Source of the DNA: Nonomuraea roseoviolacea subsp. carminata
GTDB taxonomy: Bacteria; Actinomycetota; Actinomycetes; Streptosporangiales; Streptosporangiaceae
Direction of reading: 5' to 3'
Length of the DNA: 64,000 nucleotides
NCBI RefSeq assembly: GCF_024172185.1
Contig: NZ_JAMZEC010000001.1
Coordinates: 6,045,001-6,109,000, forward strand
Shown here: in pieces, positions 13,035-23,576 of the stretch
How the letters are laid out: the number at the start of each line of letters is the position of its first letter
Position numbering within the stretch: position 1 is the first letter of the stretch
Position numbers and translations under genes: made by a program
Notes under the pieces: model-generated
Seen by the model: the letters and a program-made list of their open reading frames with translations, nothing else
Told to the model about the DNA's origin: nothing
The model's database searches: none

Positions 13035-14204
13035 ATGGCGGAGCGCGTGCTGAGGAGCGGCCGGCGCGGCTACGGCCGCAGGATGGTGGGCGCGCAGTCG
13101 TCACTGTGGCGGCTCGACGGCGTCCTGCTGGTCGCGGTGGCCGCGCTGTGCGTCATCGGCACCCTGCTGGTGTGGTCGTCCACCCGCACGTGGGCGCCCG
13201 GCTCGACCGGCCTGGTCAAGAAGCACATGCTCAACCTCGGCATCGGCGTCGTGCTGTGCGCCATGACGACCGCGATCGACCATCGGGCCATGCGCGCGTA
13301 CGCGCCGCTGGTGTTCCTGCTCAGCCTGGTGGGGCTCGGGCTGGTGATCTCGCCGCTCGGCGCGACGATCAACGGGTCGCACTCGTGGATCCTGCTGGGC
13401 GGCGGCTTCGCGGTGCAGCCGTCGGAGTTCGCCAAGCTCGGGCTCCTGCTGATCCTCGCGATGCTGCTGGCGCAGCCGGCCGAGGGCAGCGACCGGCCAC
13501 GCACGTTCGACATCGTGCTGGCGCTGTGCGTGGCGGCCCTGACGATGGGCATGGTGATGCTCCAGCCGGACCTCGGCACGGCGCTGGTGCTCGCCGTGAT
13601 CACCGCCGCGGCGCTGATCATCGGCGGCGTGCGCAAGCGGTGGATCGTGGGGCTGACGCTCGTGGCCGTGACCGGGGTGTTCCTGGTGTTCCGGCTGCAA
13701 CTGCTGGAGCCGTACCAGATCGCGCGGTTCACCGCGTTCCTCGACCCGGGCGTCGACCCGCGCGGCGTCGGCTACAACAGCACGCAGTCGCTCATCGCGA
13801 TCGGCTCCGGCGGGCTGTTCGGCAAGGGGTGGCTGCACGGCGGGCAGACGACCGGGCGGTTCGTGCCGGAACAGCACACCGACTTCATCTTCACGGTCGC
13901 GGGGGAGGAGTTCGGCTTCCTCGGGTCGGTGGCCATCGTGCTGCTGCTCGGCGTGGTGCTGCTGCGGGGGCTGCGGATCGCCCGGCAGTGCGACGACCGG
14001 TTCGGCACGCTGGCGGCGGGCACGATCGTGTGCTGGTTCGCGTTCCAGACGTTCGTCAACATCGGGATGACCATCGGGATCATGCCCATCACCGGGCTGC
14101 CGCTGCCGTTCGTGTCGTACGGCGGCACCGCGACCTTCGCCAACCTCATCGCGGTGGGGCTGCTCCAGTCGATCCGGATCCGCGAGCAGCAGCAGTACGC
14201 CTGA
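13035..14204 (+). CDS. rodA: SEDS glycosyltransferase RodA
   Basis: 389-residue polytopic protein with about ten membrane segments, member of the FtsW/RodA/SpoVE family that polymerises lipid II. Family signatures include QPSEFAKL, QPDLGTALV, EQHTDFIFTVAGEEFGF and the terminal GGTATFANLIAVGLL. I prefer ATG 13035 because GGAGG sits at 13026-13030; a GTG three bases earlier is equally in frame. It is placed with PBP2, so it is the elongation enzyme rather than FtsW. The 67-bp gap before it holds two near-identical GTGACGGCGGGGCGA copies of no evident function. Confidence 0.93.
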   Translation: MAERVLRSGRRGYGRRMVGAQSSLWRLDGVLLVAVAALCVIGTLLVWSSTRTWAPGSTGLVKKHMLNLGIGVVLCAMTTAIDHRAMRAYAPLVFLLSLVGLGLVISPLGATINGSHSWILLGGGFAVQPSEFAKLGLLLILAMLLAQPAEGSDRPRTFDIVLALCVAALTMGMVMLQPDLGTALVLAVITAAALIIGGVRKRWIVGLTLVAVTGVFLVFRLQLLEPYQIARFTAFLDPGVDPRGVGYNSTQSLIAIGSGGLFGKGWLHGGQTTGRFVPEQHTDFIFTVAGEEFGFLGSVAIVLLLGVVLLRGLRIARQCDDRFGTLAAGTIVCWFAFQTFVNIGMTIGIMPITGLPLPFVSYGGTATFANLIAVGLLQSIRIREQQQYA

Positions 14205-14242
14205 CCGCGACCGGCGTGGCCCGGCCCGCTCCCGGGCGCCGC

Positions 14243-14248
14243 TACCCT
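14243..14248 (+). promoter_or_regulatory. -10 box (TACCCT) for a leaderless transcript
   Basis: TACCCT ends 6 nt before the ATG at 14255, with no Shine-Dalgarno sequence in between. This is the typical arrangement of an actinobacterial leaderless mRNA and marks a new transcription unit after rodA. Confidence 0.5.
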
Positions 14249-14254
14249 GGTCGT

Positions 14255-16165
<1,911 letters not shown>

Positions 16166-16361
16166 GGCGGCGTTCGGGCGCCCGGGTGCCCGGCCCCGTC
16201 GCCGCTTCCGGAGCGCTGGGTGCGCGGGCCGTGCCTCGCCGTACATGATCCTGAGTCGATCAGGCGTCGCGGCGGCTTATTCTGAAACGAAGGAACTCTG
16301 ACACGGGAAGGACGACAAAGCTCTGAAACCTGTTCCCGACGGGCCCCCGCCCGCGCCCACG

Positions 16362-17129
16362 GTGCAGCGCCTGCGCGTGCGCTACGCCAAGCGCGGCCGC
16401 CTGCGCTTCACCAGTCACCGCGACATCTCGCGGGCCGTCGAACGTGCGGTCCGCCGTGCCGGCATTCCGGTGGCCTACAGCGCGGGCTTCTCGCCCCACC
16501 CGAAGATCTCCTACGCGGGCGCGGCGCCGACCGGCGTCGCCAGCGAGGCCGAATACCTCGAGATCGGCGTCACCACGCCGTGCGAGCCGGAGCGCATCCG
16601 CGGCGACCTCGACGGGTCGCTGCCGCCCGGGCTCGACGTGCTGGACGTCGTCGAGGCGGGGCCGGGAGGGCTTGCCGAGCGCCTGGAGGCCTCGGAGTGG
16701 GAGGTGCGGTTGCCGGGTGCGGATCGCGAGCTCGCCGGAGTGGCGGTGGAGAAGTTCCTCTCCGCCGGGGCCGTGGAGGTCGAGCGCCTCACCAAGAAGG
16801 GCCCGCGCCGCTTCGACGCCCGCGAGGCCGTGCTGAGGCTGGCGGTGTCCGAGGGGACAGGTAGAACCGCAGCTCAGGTGCCCGGACAGTCGTGTGTCAT
16901 ACTGCGCATGGTTGTTCGGCACATGACGCCTGCCGTTCGACCCGACGATGTGCTCGCAGGGCTGCGCCTTGTGGCCGACTTCGCGCCGCCGGTCCCCCCC
17001 GAGGTGACCAGGCTGGCGCAGGGGCCGCTGGACGTCGGCACCGGTGCGCTCGCCGACCCGTTCGACCTTGACCGCGAGACCACGCGCGGCGGCGAAGCGG
17101 GACCGGTGGGTGAGCACGTCGCCGGTTAA
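16362..17129 (+). CDS. TIGR03936 / DUF2344 radical-SAM-associated protein
   Basis: About 255 residues, beginning with the family hallmark QRLRVRYAKRGRLRFTSHRD and carrying YSAGFSPHPKISYA. It always accompanies the TIGR03960 radical SAM protein and probably acts with it; the reaction is unknown. The GTG at 16362 gives a plausible N terminus but has no ribosome binding site. The frame stays open back to 16302, and a CTG at 16323 lies 10 nt after GGGAAGGA, so translation may start upstream. The 196-bp gap before it contains no recognised feature. The C-terminal 40 residues are poorly conserved. Confidence 0.88.
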   Translation: MQRLRVRYAKRGRLRFTSHRDISRAVERAVRRAGIPVAYSAGFSPHPKISYAGAAPTGVASEAEYLEIGVTTPCEPERIRGDLDGSLPPGLDVLDVVEAGPGGLAERLEASEWEVRLPGADRELAGVAVEKFLSAGAVEVERLTKKGPRRFDAREAVLRLAVSEGTGRTAAQVPGQSCVILRMVVRHMTPAVRPDDVLAGLRLVADFAPPVPPEVTRLAQGPLDVGTGALADPFDLDRETTRGGEAGPVGEHVAG

Positions 17130-17174
17130 GGGAGTGTCCCGCACGCGTGGGGCACGACCGCTGACAGGACTTGG

Positions 17175-17204
17175 CGCCCGTGCCCCTTGGCGGGGGCGCG
17201 GGCG
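17175..17204 (+). promoter_or_regulatory. 12-bp stem-loop in the rne upstream region
   Basis: CGCCCGTGCCCC (17175-17186) pairs with GGGGCGCGGGCG (17193-17204), with one G-U pair and a 6-nt loop. It lies 45 bp after the TIGR03936 stop and 70 bp before rne, so it is either a terminator without U tract or part of a structured rne leader. Confidence 0.45.
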
Positions 17205-17220
17205 GACAACGAGACACGAG

Positions 17221-17255
17221 AGCTCCTGCGCGGCGCGGCGACGCGCCCGGGAGCT
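17221..17255 (+). promoter_or_regulatory. Second stem-loop in the rne leader
   Basis: AGCTCC (17221-17226) pairs with GGAGCT (17250-17255), and inside it GCGCG pairs with CGCGC around a GC-rich loop. It ends 6 nt before the ribosome binding site region of rne. RNase E mRNAs in other bacteria carry structured leaders used for self-regulation; that role is inference here. Confidence 0.4.
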
Positions 17256-17272
17256 GACGGGAGAGCGCCCGC

Positions 17273-20200
17273 ATGCTCGAGAACGAGCCCAACACCGGGG
17301 CCACAGGCTCCGACGGCGGAACAACTGAACAGTCACCCAGCACCCCGCGACGCAGGGCCGCGAGCCGGCCCGCCGGGCCGCCGCCCGAGATTCCCGAGGA
17401 CGAGCCCGCCCAGGTGACCGTCTCCGCGGCCGAGGCCGCGGCCCGGGCCTCCGAGCCGACCGGAGAGGCGACCGGAGGCGACGGCCGGCAGACCGCGCCG
17501 CGGGCGGTCCAGGAGGCCGTGACGGGCACCGGCCAGGAGGCCGCCCCGGGCACCGGCCAGGACGCTGCTGCGGGCTCCGGCCAGGACGCTGCTGCGGGCT
17601 CCGGCCAGGAGGCCGCCGCGGCGGACGGGGGCAGCCCGGTCGAGGCCGCGGTCGCCGGCGCCGTCGCGCAGGCCGCCTCCGCAGGTGACGAGGAGGACGG
17701 CGCCGCCGAGGCCGAGAAGCCCAAGCGATCCAGGACGCGGTCGACGGCCACCACCTCGCGCCGCCGTACCAGCAGGAAGGCCGAGGAGGCCGAGCCGGCC
17801 ACCACGGGAGCGCCGGCCGGCGCCGCCGCAGACCAGAGCGCCGAGCAGGATGCCGGCCAGAGCACCGACCAGGCCGCGCTGGAGACCGCCGACCGCGCGC
17901 TCGCGGCCGAGGCCGCCGCTCCGGACACTGCCCCGGACACCGGGGCGGCTCAGGACGGCGCCGAGGCCGAGGCCGCGCCCGTCCGGCGTCGCCGCACCCG
18001 CAAGAAGGCGGAGCCCGAGGCCGCGACCGCCGCCGAGGGCACCGGCCCGACGGCTCCGACCGGCGAGGCCGGCGCGGTCGGCACCGAGGCCACCGCGATC
18101 GGCGCGGACACCTCCGCCACCGGCGGCGATGTCACCACGGCCGCGTCCGCCCGGGACGGGAGCGACACCGGCGACTCCGGGCGTGCCCAGGCCGCGAGCG
18201 CGGGCGTCGAGGACGACATCCTCGACGAGCTGCCCGAGGACGAGCCGCTCGACGACGAGCCCGCCGGCGAGGACCTCGACGAGGACACCGACCGGCCGAG
18301 CCTGCTCGCCGACCCGTTCGGGTTCTCCGCGCGCCGCGCCGACGAGCCGGACGCCGTGTTCCGGCGCCCCGCGGCGATCTTCGCGCCGCTGTTCCAGGCG
18401 CCCGACCCGAGCCAGGCCCAGCCGTTCCGCCCCGAGCCCGTCCGCCCCGAGCCGGCGCGCCCCGAGCCCGAGGTGGCCGCCGACGCCGACGAGGGCGACG
18501 AGACCGGCGCCGACGAGACCGACGCCGCCGACTCCGACTCCGACCAGGAGGAGGAAGAGGGCGGCAGCCGCCGTCGCCGCCGCCGCAGGGGCGGCCGCGG
18601 CCGCGGCAAGACCCGCGAGCGCGACGAGTCCGACGCCGACGACTCCGACGAGGACGGCGACGAGGGCGAGGACGAGCAGGCCGAGGAGCACCAGGAGGAG
18701 GAGACCTCCAGCTCGCGCCGCCGGCGCCGCCGCCGCAGGCGCGGCACCGACGACGGCGCCGAGCCGTCCGGCGACGACCCGCCCAACACCGTCGTCCGCA
18801 TCCGCGCGCCGCGCTCCGGCCGCGCCTCGCTGGTCGACACCTCCGCCGACGGCGTGCAGAGCGTGCGCGGCTCCACCCGGCTGGAGGCCAAGAAGCAGCG
18901 CCGCCGCGAGGGCCGCGAGCTGGGCCGCCGCAGGCCGCCGATCATCACCGAGTCGGAGTTCCTGGCCCGGCGCGAGTCGGTCGACCGGATGATGGTGGTG
19001 CGCCGCCAGGGCGACCGCACCCAGATCGCGGTGCTGGAGGACGGCGTCCTCGTCGAGCACTACGTCAACCGCGAGGCCAGCCAGTCGTACGTCGGCAACG
19101 TCTACCTCGGCAAGGTGCAGAACGTCCTGCCCTCGATGGAGGCGGCGTTCGTCGACATCGGCAAGGGCCGCAACGCCGTCCTGTACGCCGGTGAGGTCAA
19201 CTTCGACACCGCGGGCCTGGAAGGACAGCCCAAGCGGATCGAGTCGGCGCTGAAGTCCGGCCAGTCGGTGCTGGTGCAGGTCACCAAGGACCCGATCGGC
19301 CACAAGGGCGCCCGCCTGACCTCGCAGATCAGCCTGCCCGGCCGCTACCTGGTCTACGTGCCCGACGGCTCGATGACCGGCATCAGCCGCAAGCTGCCCG
19401 ACAAGGAGCGCACCCGCCTCAAGAGCATCCTGAAGAAGGTCATGCCGGAGAACGCGGGCGTGATCGTGCGCACGGCGGCCGAGGGCGCCTCCGAGGAGGA
19501 GCTGGCCCGCGACGTGGCCCGCCTGTCGGCGCAGTGGGAGAACATCCAGAAGAAGGCGAAGTCGGCCAGCCCGCCCGAGCTGCTGTCGGCCGAGCCCGAC
19601 CTCACCATCCGCGTGGTGCGCGACGTCTTCAACGAGGACTTCAGCTCGCTCGTCGTGCAGGGCGAGGAGGCGTGGGAGACGGTCGAGGAGTACGTCAAGT
19701 ACGTCGCCCCGCACCTGGCCGAACGGCTGGCGCGGTGGGACGGCGACCAGGGCGACGTCTTCGAGTCGTACCGGATCGACGAGCAGCTCGGCAAGGCCAT
19801 GGAGCGCAAGGTGTGGCTGCCCAGCGGCGGCTCGCTGGTGATCGACCGCACCGAGGCGATGACCGTCGTCGACGTCAACACCGGCAAGTTCACCGGCCAG
19901 GGCGGCAACCTCGAGGAGACCGTCACCCGCAACAACCTGGAGGCGGCCGAGGAGATCGTCCGCCAGCTCAGGCTGCGCGACATCGGCGGCATCATCGTCA
20001 TCGACTTCATCGACATGGTGCTGGAGTCCAACCGCGACCTGGTGCTGCGGCGGCTGCTGGAGTGCCTGGCCCGCGACCGGACCAAGCACCAGGTGGCCGA
20101 GGTCACCTCGCTCGGCCTGGTCCAGATGACCCGTAAGCGGGTCGGACAGGGGCTGCTGGAGGCGTTCTCGACGCCGTGCGAGTGCTGCAACGGGCGCGGG

Positions 20201-20452
20201 CTCATCGTCTCCACCGAGCCGGTGGAGTCGAAGCCTGAGCCGCGTGGCACGCAGGGCAAGATGTCGGTCGAGAAGGCGGTCGCCGAGAAGCTGGGCGACA
20301 AGGGCGGGGAGAAGGTTTCCGCGGCCAAGGACTCCTCCGGCCGTGATACCGTGACCGGTGCGCTTGATGACGTCCCGGCTGAGGACGACCAAGCCGGCCA
20401 GTCTTCCGGCAGGGGGCGGCGACGCTCACGCCGAGCCAAGTCCGCCGAGTAG
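17273..20452 (+). CDS. rne: Ribonuclease E/G with a long disordered N-terminal region
   Basis: 1059-residue endoribonuclease for rRNA maturation and mRNA decay. Residues 1 to about 560 are low complexity: Ala/Thr/Glu/Asp-rich, with Arg clusters (SRRRRRRRGGRGRGK) and acidic blocks. The catalytic part starts near 570: S1 RNA-binding domain (YVGNVYLGKVQNVLPSMEAA, about 604 on), the DNase I-like active site with Asp867 and Asn869 in VVDVNTGKF, and the zinc-link cysteines CECC at 969-972. As in other actinomycetes the disordered scaffold lies N-terminal rather than C-terminal as in E. coli. ATG 17273 follows GGGAGAG. It precedes rplU-rpmA-obgE, a conserved order. Confidence 0.95.
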   Translation: MLENEPNTGATGSDGGTTEQSPSTPRRRAASRPAGPPPEIPEDEPAQVTVSAAEAAARASEPTGEATGGDGRQTAPRAVQEAVTGTGQEAAPGTGQDAAAGSGQDAAAGSGQEAAAADGGSPVEAAVAGAVAQAASAGDEEDGAAEAEKPKRSRTRSTATTSRRRTSRKAEEAEPATTGAPAGAAADQSAEQDAGQSTDQAALETADRALAAEAAAPDTAPDTGAAQDGAEAEAAPVRRRRTRKKAEPEAATAAEGTGPTAPTGEAGAVGTEATAIGADTSATGGDVTTAASARDGSDTGDSGRAQAASAGVEDDILDELPEDEPLDDEPAGEDLDEDTDRPSLLADPFGFSARRADEPDAVFRRPAAIFAPLFQAPDPSQAQPFRPEPVRPEPARPEPEVAADADEGDETGADETDAADSDSDQEEEEGGSRRRRRRRGGRGRGKTRERDESDADDSDEDGDEGEDEQAEEHQEEETSSSRRRRRRRRRGTDDGAEPSGDDPPNTVVRIRAPRSGRASLVDTSADGVQSVRGSTRLEAKKQRRREGRELGRRRPPIITESEFLARRESVDRMMVVRRQGDRTQIAVLEDGVLVEHYVNREASQSYVGNVYLGKVQNVLPSMEAAFVDIGKGRNAVLYAGEVNFDTAGLEGQPKRIESALKSGQSVLVQVTKDPIGHKGARLTSQISLPGRYLVYVPDGSMTGISRKLPDKERTRLKSILKKVMPENAGVIVRTAAEGASEEELARDVARLSAQWENIQKKAKSASPPELLSAEPDLTIRVVRDVFNEDFSSLVVQGEEAWETVEEYVKYVAPHLAERLARWDGDQGDVFESYRIDEQLGKAMERKVWLPSGGSLVIDRTEAMTVVDVNTGKFTGQGGNLEETVTRNNLEAAEEIVRQLRLRDIGGIIVIDFIDMVLESNRDLVLRRLLECLARDRTKHQVAEVTSLGLVQMTRKRVGQGLLEAFSTPCECCNGRGLIVSTEPVESKPEPRGTQGKMSVEKAVAEKLGDKGGEKVSAAKDSSGRDTVTGALDDVPAEDDQAGQSSGRGRRRSRRAKSAE

Positions 20453-20496
20453 CCCCCTGAGTGGCTGCTCGAAGGACTGTCCGACGATCCGACCGG

Positions 20497-20685
20497 TTCG
20501 CTTCGGGCACCGTTAATCCGGTACCCTAGTGGATCGGTGCGTCAGGTGACGTGCCCTGTTGGCGCGCCCACTCGGTTCGTTGGTTCCAGACAGGATGCGG
20601 GTGCGGGCGCAGCACTCGGCAGTCAACGGCCGCCCCGTCCGGGACGGCCGTGGATCGCAACAGTAGACAGTAGAAGGGTTCCGCG
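20497..20685 (+). promoter_or_regulatory. rplU promoter and structured leader (candidate)
   Basis: TACCCT at 20522-20527 is a fair -10 box with TTCGCT (20497-20502) at a 19-bp spacing, predicting a leader of about 150 nt before rplU. The leader contains a stem ACGGCCG / CGGCCGT (20626-20632 with 20645-20651) and ends in a GAAGGG ribosome binding site. Ribosomal L21 operons are often controlled through their leaders; I do not recognise a known leader family here. Confidence 0.35.
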
Positions 20686-20988
20686 GTGTACGCGATCGTT
20701 CGTTGCGGCGGCAGGCAGCAGAAGGTCTCCGTCGGTGACGTCCTCGAGGTGGACAAGGTCGCCGGCGAGGTCGGCTCTTCGATTTCGCTGCCGACGGTGC
20801 TCGTCGTCAACGACGGCGATGTGACCACGGAGGCGGGCAAGTTCACGGTCAGCGCCGAGATCCTCGGCGAGACCAAGGGTCCGAAGATCCGCATTCTCAA
20901 GTACAAGAACAAGACCGGTTACAAGAAGCGCCAGGGTCACCGCCAGCGGTACACCCAGGTGAAGATCACCGGTATCGACCAGGCCTGA
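20686..20988 (+). CDS. rplU: 50S ribosomal protein L21
   Basis: 100-residue ribosomal protein binding domain VI of 23S rRNA. It starts MYAIVRCGGRQQKV and ends with the conserved GYKKRQGHRQRYTQVKI segment. The GTG start is placed by GAAGGG upstream and by family alignment. It lies 15 bp before rpmA and forms a bicistronic operon with it. Confidence 0.97.
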   Translation: MYAIVRCGGRQQKVSVGDVLEVDKVAGEVGSSISLPTVLVVNDGDVTTEAGKFTVSAEILGETKGPKIRILKYKNKTGYKKRQGHRQRYTQVKITGIDQA

Positions 20989-21003
20989 TCGGGAGTTTGA
21001 GAG

Positions 21004-21261
21004 ATGGCACACAAGAAGGGCGCGTCGTCCACCCGGAACGGCCGTGACTCCAACGCTCAGCGCCTGGGCGTCAAGCGCTTCGGCGGCCAGCTGGTCAACG
21101 CGGGCGAGATCATCGTCCGTCAGCGTGGCACCCACTTCCACCCCGGCGACAACGTCGGCCGCGGTGGCGACGACACGCTGTTCGCGCTGACCGCCGGTCA
21201 CGTGCAGTTCGGCGTCAAGCGCGGCCGTCGCGCCGTGAGCATCGTCCCGGTCGCGGAGTAA
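21004..21261 (+). CDS. rpmA: 50S ribosomal protein L27
   Basis: 85-residue ribosomal protein whose N-terminal tail reaches the peptidyl-transferase centre. The sequence MAHKKGASSTRNGRDSNAQR and the middle motif RQRGTHFHPG are diagnostic. It has no N-terminal cleavage extension of the Firmicute type. Ribosome binding site GGGAG lies 12 bp upstream. A strong terminator follows. Confidence 0.98.
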   Translation: MAHKKGASSTRNGRDSNAQRLGVKRFGGQLVNAGEIIVRQRGTHFHPGDNVGRGGDDTLFALTAGHVQFGVKRGRRAVSIVPVAE

Positions 21262-21295
21262 CTCGCGGAGTAATCCGCAACCGGAGAGCGTTACC

Positions 21296-21336
21296 AAGGG
21301 GTGGATCGGTTCCTCGATCCACCCCTTCGCGTTTGT
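21296..21336 (+). terminator. Rho-independent terminator after rpmA
   Basis: Perfect 13-bp stem AAGGGGTGGATCG / CGATCCACCCCTT (21296-21308 with 21315-21327) and 6-nt loop, then CGCGTTTGTTCG. It ends the rplU-rpmA transcript and separates it from obgE. Confidence 0.9.
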
Positions 21337-21487
21337 TCGTGATCGCCTGGCCGGGTGGGGTCGCTTCCTGCGGGGATGCGGCCCGCTCTGCGTCGGGCGG
21401 GGTTCCGCCGGTGATGGCGGGCCGCGGCGGACCGTCCGCGGAAGACTTGGAGACAACCCCTGCACGGGGGCGTGAGGAGAGGCGGAC

Positions 21488-22840
21488 ATGCCGGACTTCG
21501 TGGACCAGGTGGTCCTGCACGTCAGGGCCGGTGACGGAGGGAACGGCTGCGCCTCCATCCACCGGGAGAAGTTCAAGCCGCTCGGCGGCCCCGACGGGGG
21601 CAACGGCGGCCGGGGCGGTGACGTGATCCTGGAGGTGGATCCGAACACCGCCACCCTGCTCGACTACCACCGCCGCCCGCACCGCAAGGCCGACAACGGC
21701 AAGCAGGGGCAGGGCTCCAACCGCGACGGCGCCAACGGCGGCGACGTCATCCTGACCGTGCCCAACGGCACCGTGGTCAAGGACGCCAACACCGGCGAGG
21801 TGCTGGTGGACCTGGTCGGCGCCGGCACCCGCTACGTGATCGCCAACGGCGGCCACGGCGGCCTCGGCAACGCCGCGCTGGCCAGCACCAAGCGCAAGGC
21901 CCCCGGGTTCGCGCTGCTCGGCGAGCCGGGCGACGCGCTGGACGTGGTGCTGGAGCTCAAGAGCGTCGCCGACGTCGCCCTGGTGGGCTTCCCCAGCGCC
22001 GGCAAGTCGTCACTGATCGCCGCGCTGAGCGCGGCCCGGCCGAAGATCGCCGACTACCCGTTCACCACGCTCGTGCCCAACCTCGGGGTCGTCACCGCCG
22101 GCGACACCGTCTTCACCGTGGCCGACGTGCCGGGGCTGATCCCGGGCGCGTCCCAGGGCAAGGGCCTCGGTCACGAGTTCCTGCGCCATGTCGAGCGGTG
22201 CGACATGCTCGTCCACGTCATCGACTGCGCCACGATGGAGCCCGGCCGCGACCCCGTCACCGACTACGAGGTGATCGAGGCGGAGCTGGAGGCGTACGGC
22301 AAGCTGGGCGACCGGCCGCGCATGGTGGTGCTCAACAAGGCCGACGTGCCCGACGCGCAGGAGCTGGCCGAGCTGGTCAGGCCGGAGTTCGAGGAGCGCG
22401 GGCTGCAGGTGTTCACGGTGTCGGCGGCCACGCACGCCGGGCTGCGCGAGCTGACGTTCGCCATGGGCGAGTGGGTCGCCGCCGCCCGCGCCAACCGCCC
22501 GGTCGAGGAGCCCACCCGCCTGGTGATCAAGCCGCGGCAGCTCGGCGAGGCCGGGTTCACGGTCCGCAAGGTCAACGACAACCTCTTCCAGGTCACCGGT
22601 GAGAAGCCGGAGCGCTGGATCCGGCAGACCGACTTCAGCAACGACGAGGCCGTCGGCTACCTCGCCGACCGGCTGGAGCGGCTGGGCGTCGAGGAGCAGC
22701 TGGTCAAGGCGGGGGCGACCGCCGGCGCCGAGGTGGTCATCGGGCCCATGGAGGGCGGATACATCTTCGACTGGCAGCCGACGCTGTCCGCCGAGTCCGT
22801 CCGGACGGGTCCGCGCGGCACCGACAGCAGGCTCGGCTAG
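21488..22840 (+). CDS. obgE: GTPase Obg/CgtA
   Basis: 450-residue essential GTPase tied to 50S assembly and, in actinomycetes, to development. Domains in order: glycine-rich Obg fold (1 to about 160, VVLHVRAGDGGNGCASIHRE), G domain with GFPSAGKSS (G1), DVPGLI (G3) and NKAD (G4), and a C-terminal OCT domain (about 345-425). ATG 21488 follows GAGGAGAG. The 150-bp gap upstream lies after a terminator and must hold the promoter. Confidence 0.96.
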   Translation: MPDFVDQVVLHVRAGDGGNGCASIHREKFKPLGGPDGGNGGRGGDVILEVDPNTATLLDYHRRPHRKADNGKQGQGSNRDGANGGDVILTVPNGTVVKDANTGEVLVDLVGAGTRYVIANGGHGGLGNAALASTKRKAPGFALLGEPGDALDVVLELKSVADVALVGFPSAGKSSLIAALSAARPKIADYPFTTLVPNLGVVTAGDTVFTVADVPGLIPGASQGKGLGHEFLRHVERCDMLVHVIDCATMEPGRDPVTDYEVIEAELEAYGKLGDRPRMVVLNKADVPDAQELAELVRPEFEERGLQVFTVSAATHAGLRELTFAMGEWVAAARANRPVEEPTRLVIKPRQLGEAGFTVRKVNDNLFQVTGEKPERWIRQTDFSNDEAVGYLADRLERLGVEEQLVKAGATAGAEVVIGPMEGGYIFDWQPTLSAESVRTGPRGTDSRLG

Positions 22841-22892
22841 GAGCCACGGGGGACAGACGGCAGGCTGGTGGCGCCGATCACCGCTAAGGTGG

Positions 22893-22906
22893 TTAGTGTT
22901 CACTAA
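22893..22906. promoter_or_regulatory. Inverted repeat, probable TetR operator
   Basis: TTAGTG-TT-CACTAA, 6-bp perfect arms with a 2-bp spacer, placed 31 bp before the GTG of the TetR gene, where the promoter should be. CTAAGG occurs on both flanks. This is the expected position for an autoregulatory operator. Confidence 0.6.
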
Positions 22907-22936
22907 GGCGCGGACGTAGGGGAGAGGCGCGACCCG

Positions 22937-23566
22937 GTGCGACAGCCCACGACTCGCGAGCGCATCCTGGCCGCCGCCGCGCGGCTCCTGGACGAGGCCG
23001 GGCTGGCCAAGGTCACCACCAAGGAGATCGCGCGGGTGGCGGGCTTCTCCGAGCCCACGCTCTACAAGCACTTCCGTGACAAGGAGGACCTCCTGCTGGC
23101 GGTCCTCCACGACGGCCTGCCGCACATCGACGCCCTGTCCGGCCTGCCCGAGCGGGCCGGCACGGGCACGGTCGAGGGCAACCTGCGCGACGTGGCCGAG
23201 CAGGCGTCGGGGTTCTTCGACCGGTCCATCCCGGTGGGGTCGGCGATCTTCGCGGAGCGCGACATGCTGGCCAAGCAGCGGGCCCGGCTGCGTGCCGCCG
23301 GGCTGGGGCCGCAGCTGGCCGAGCGGATCGTGGCCGAGTACCTGCGCGCCGAGCAGCGCCTGGGCCGGGTCTCGGCGGAGGTGGCACCGGAGGCGGCGGC
23401 CGCGCTGCTGGTGGGGGCGTGCTTCTACCGGGCGTTCGTACGGGCGTACATGGGAGAGGGCCCGGGCTTCACGCCGGACGTCGTCACGGCTCTCCTCCAC
23501 GGTCTCACGCCCGGCCCGTCCGCCGGTGACGGAGACGGGCGAATGGATATGTCCGGCCTCGGATAG
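22937..23566 (+). CDS. TetR/AcrR-family transcriptional regulator
   Basis: 209 residues with an N-terminal helix-turn-helix (RERILAAAARLLDEAG to GFSEPTLYKHFRDKEDLL, residues about 7-54) and an all-helical ligand-binding domain of unknown ligand. The GTG start has GGGGAGAGG upstream. It lies between obgE and proB on the same strand; an inverted repeat upstream suggests it controls itself. No efflux or enzyme target is adjacent, so its regulon cannot be guessed. Confidence 0.9.
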   Translation: MRQPTTRERILAAAARLLDEAGLAKVTTKEIARVAGFSEPTLYKHFRDKEDLLLAVLHDGLPHIDALSGLPERAGTGTVEGNLRDVAEQASGFFDRSIPVGSAIFAERDMLAKQRARLRAAGLGPQLAERIVAEYLRAEQRLGRVSAEVAPEAAAALLVGACFYRAFVRAYMGEGPGFTPDVVTALLHGLTPGPSAGDGDGRMDMSGLG

Positions 23567-23569
23567 GCT
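23564..23569 (+). promoter_or_regulatory. -10 box (TAGGCT) for leaderless proB
   Basis: TAGGCT overlaps the TetR stop codon and ends 7 nt before the proB GTG at 23577. The absence of a Shine-Dalgarno sequence supports leaderless translation. Confidence 0.45.
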
Positions 23570-23576
23570 TCCAGAT

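Noticed and set aside
17333..20392. A 1019-codon open frame antisense to rne
   Set aside because: A shadow of the GC-rich rne codons; composition is low-complexity and the plus strand is clearly RNase E/G.
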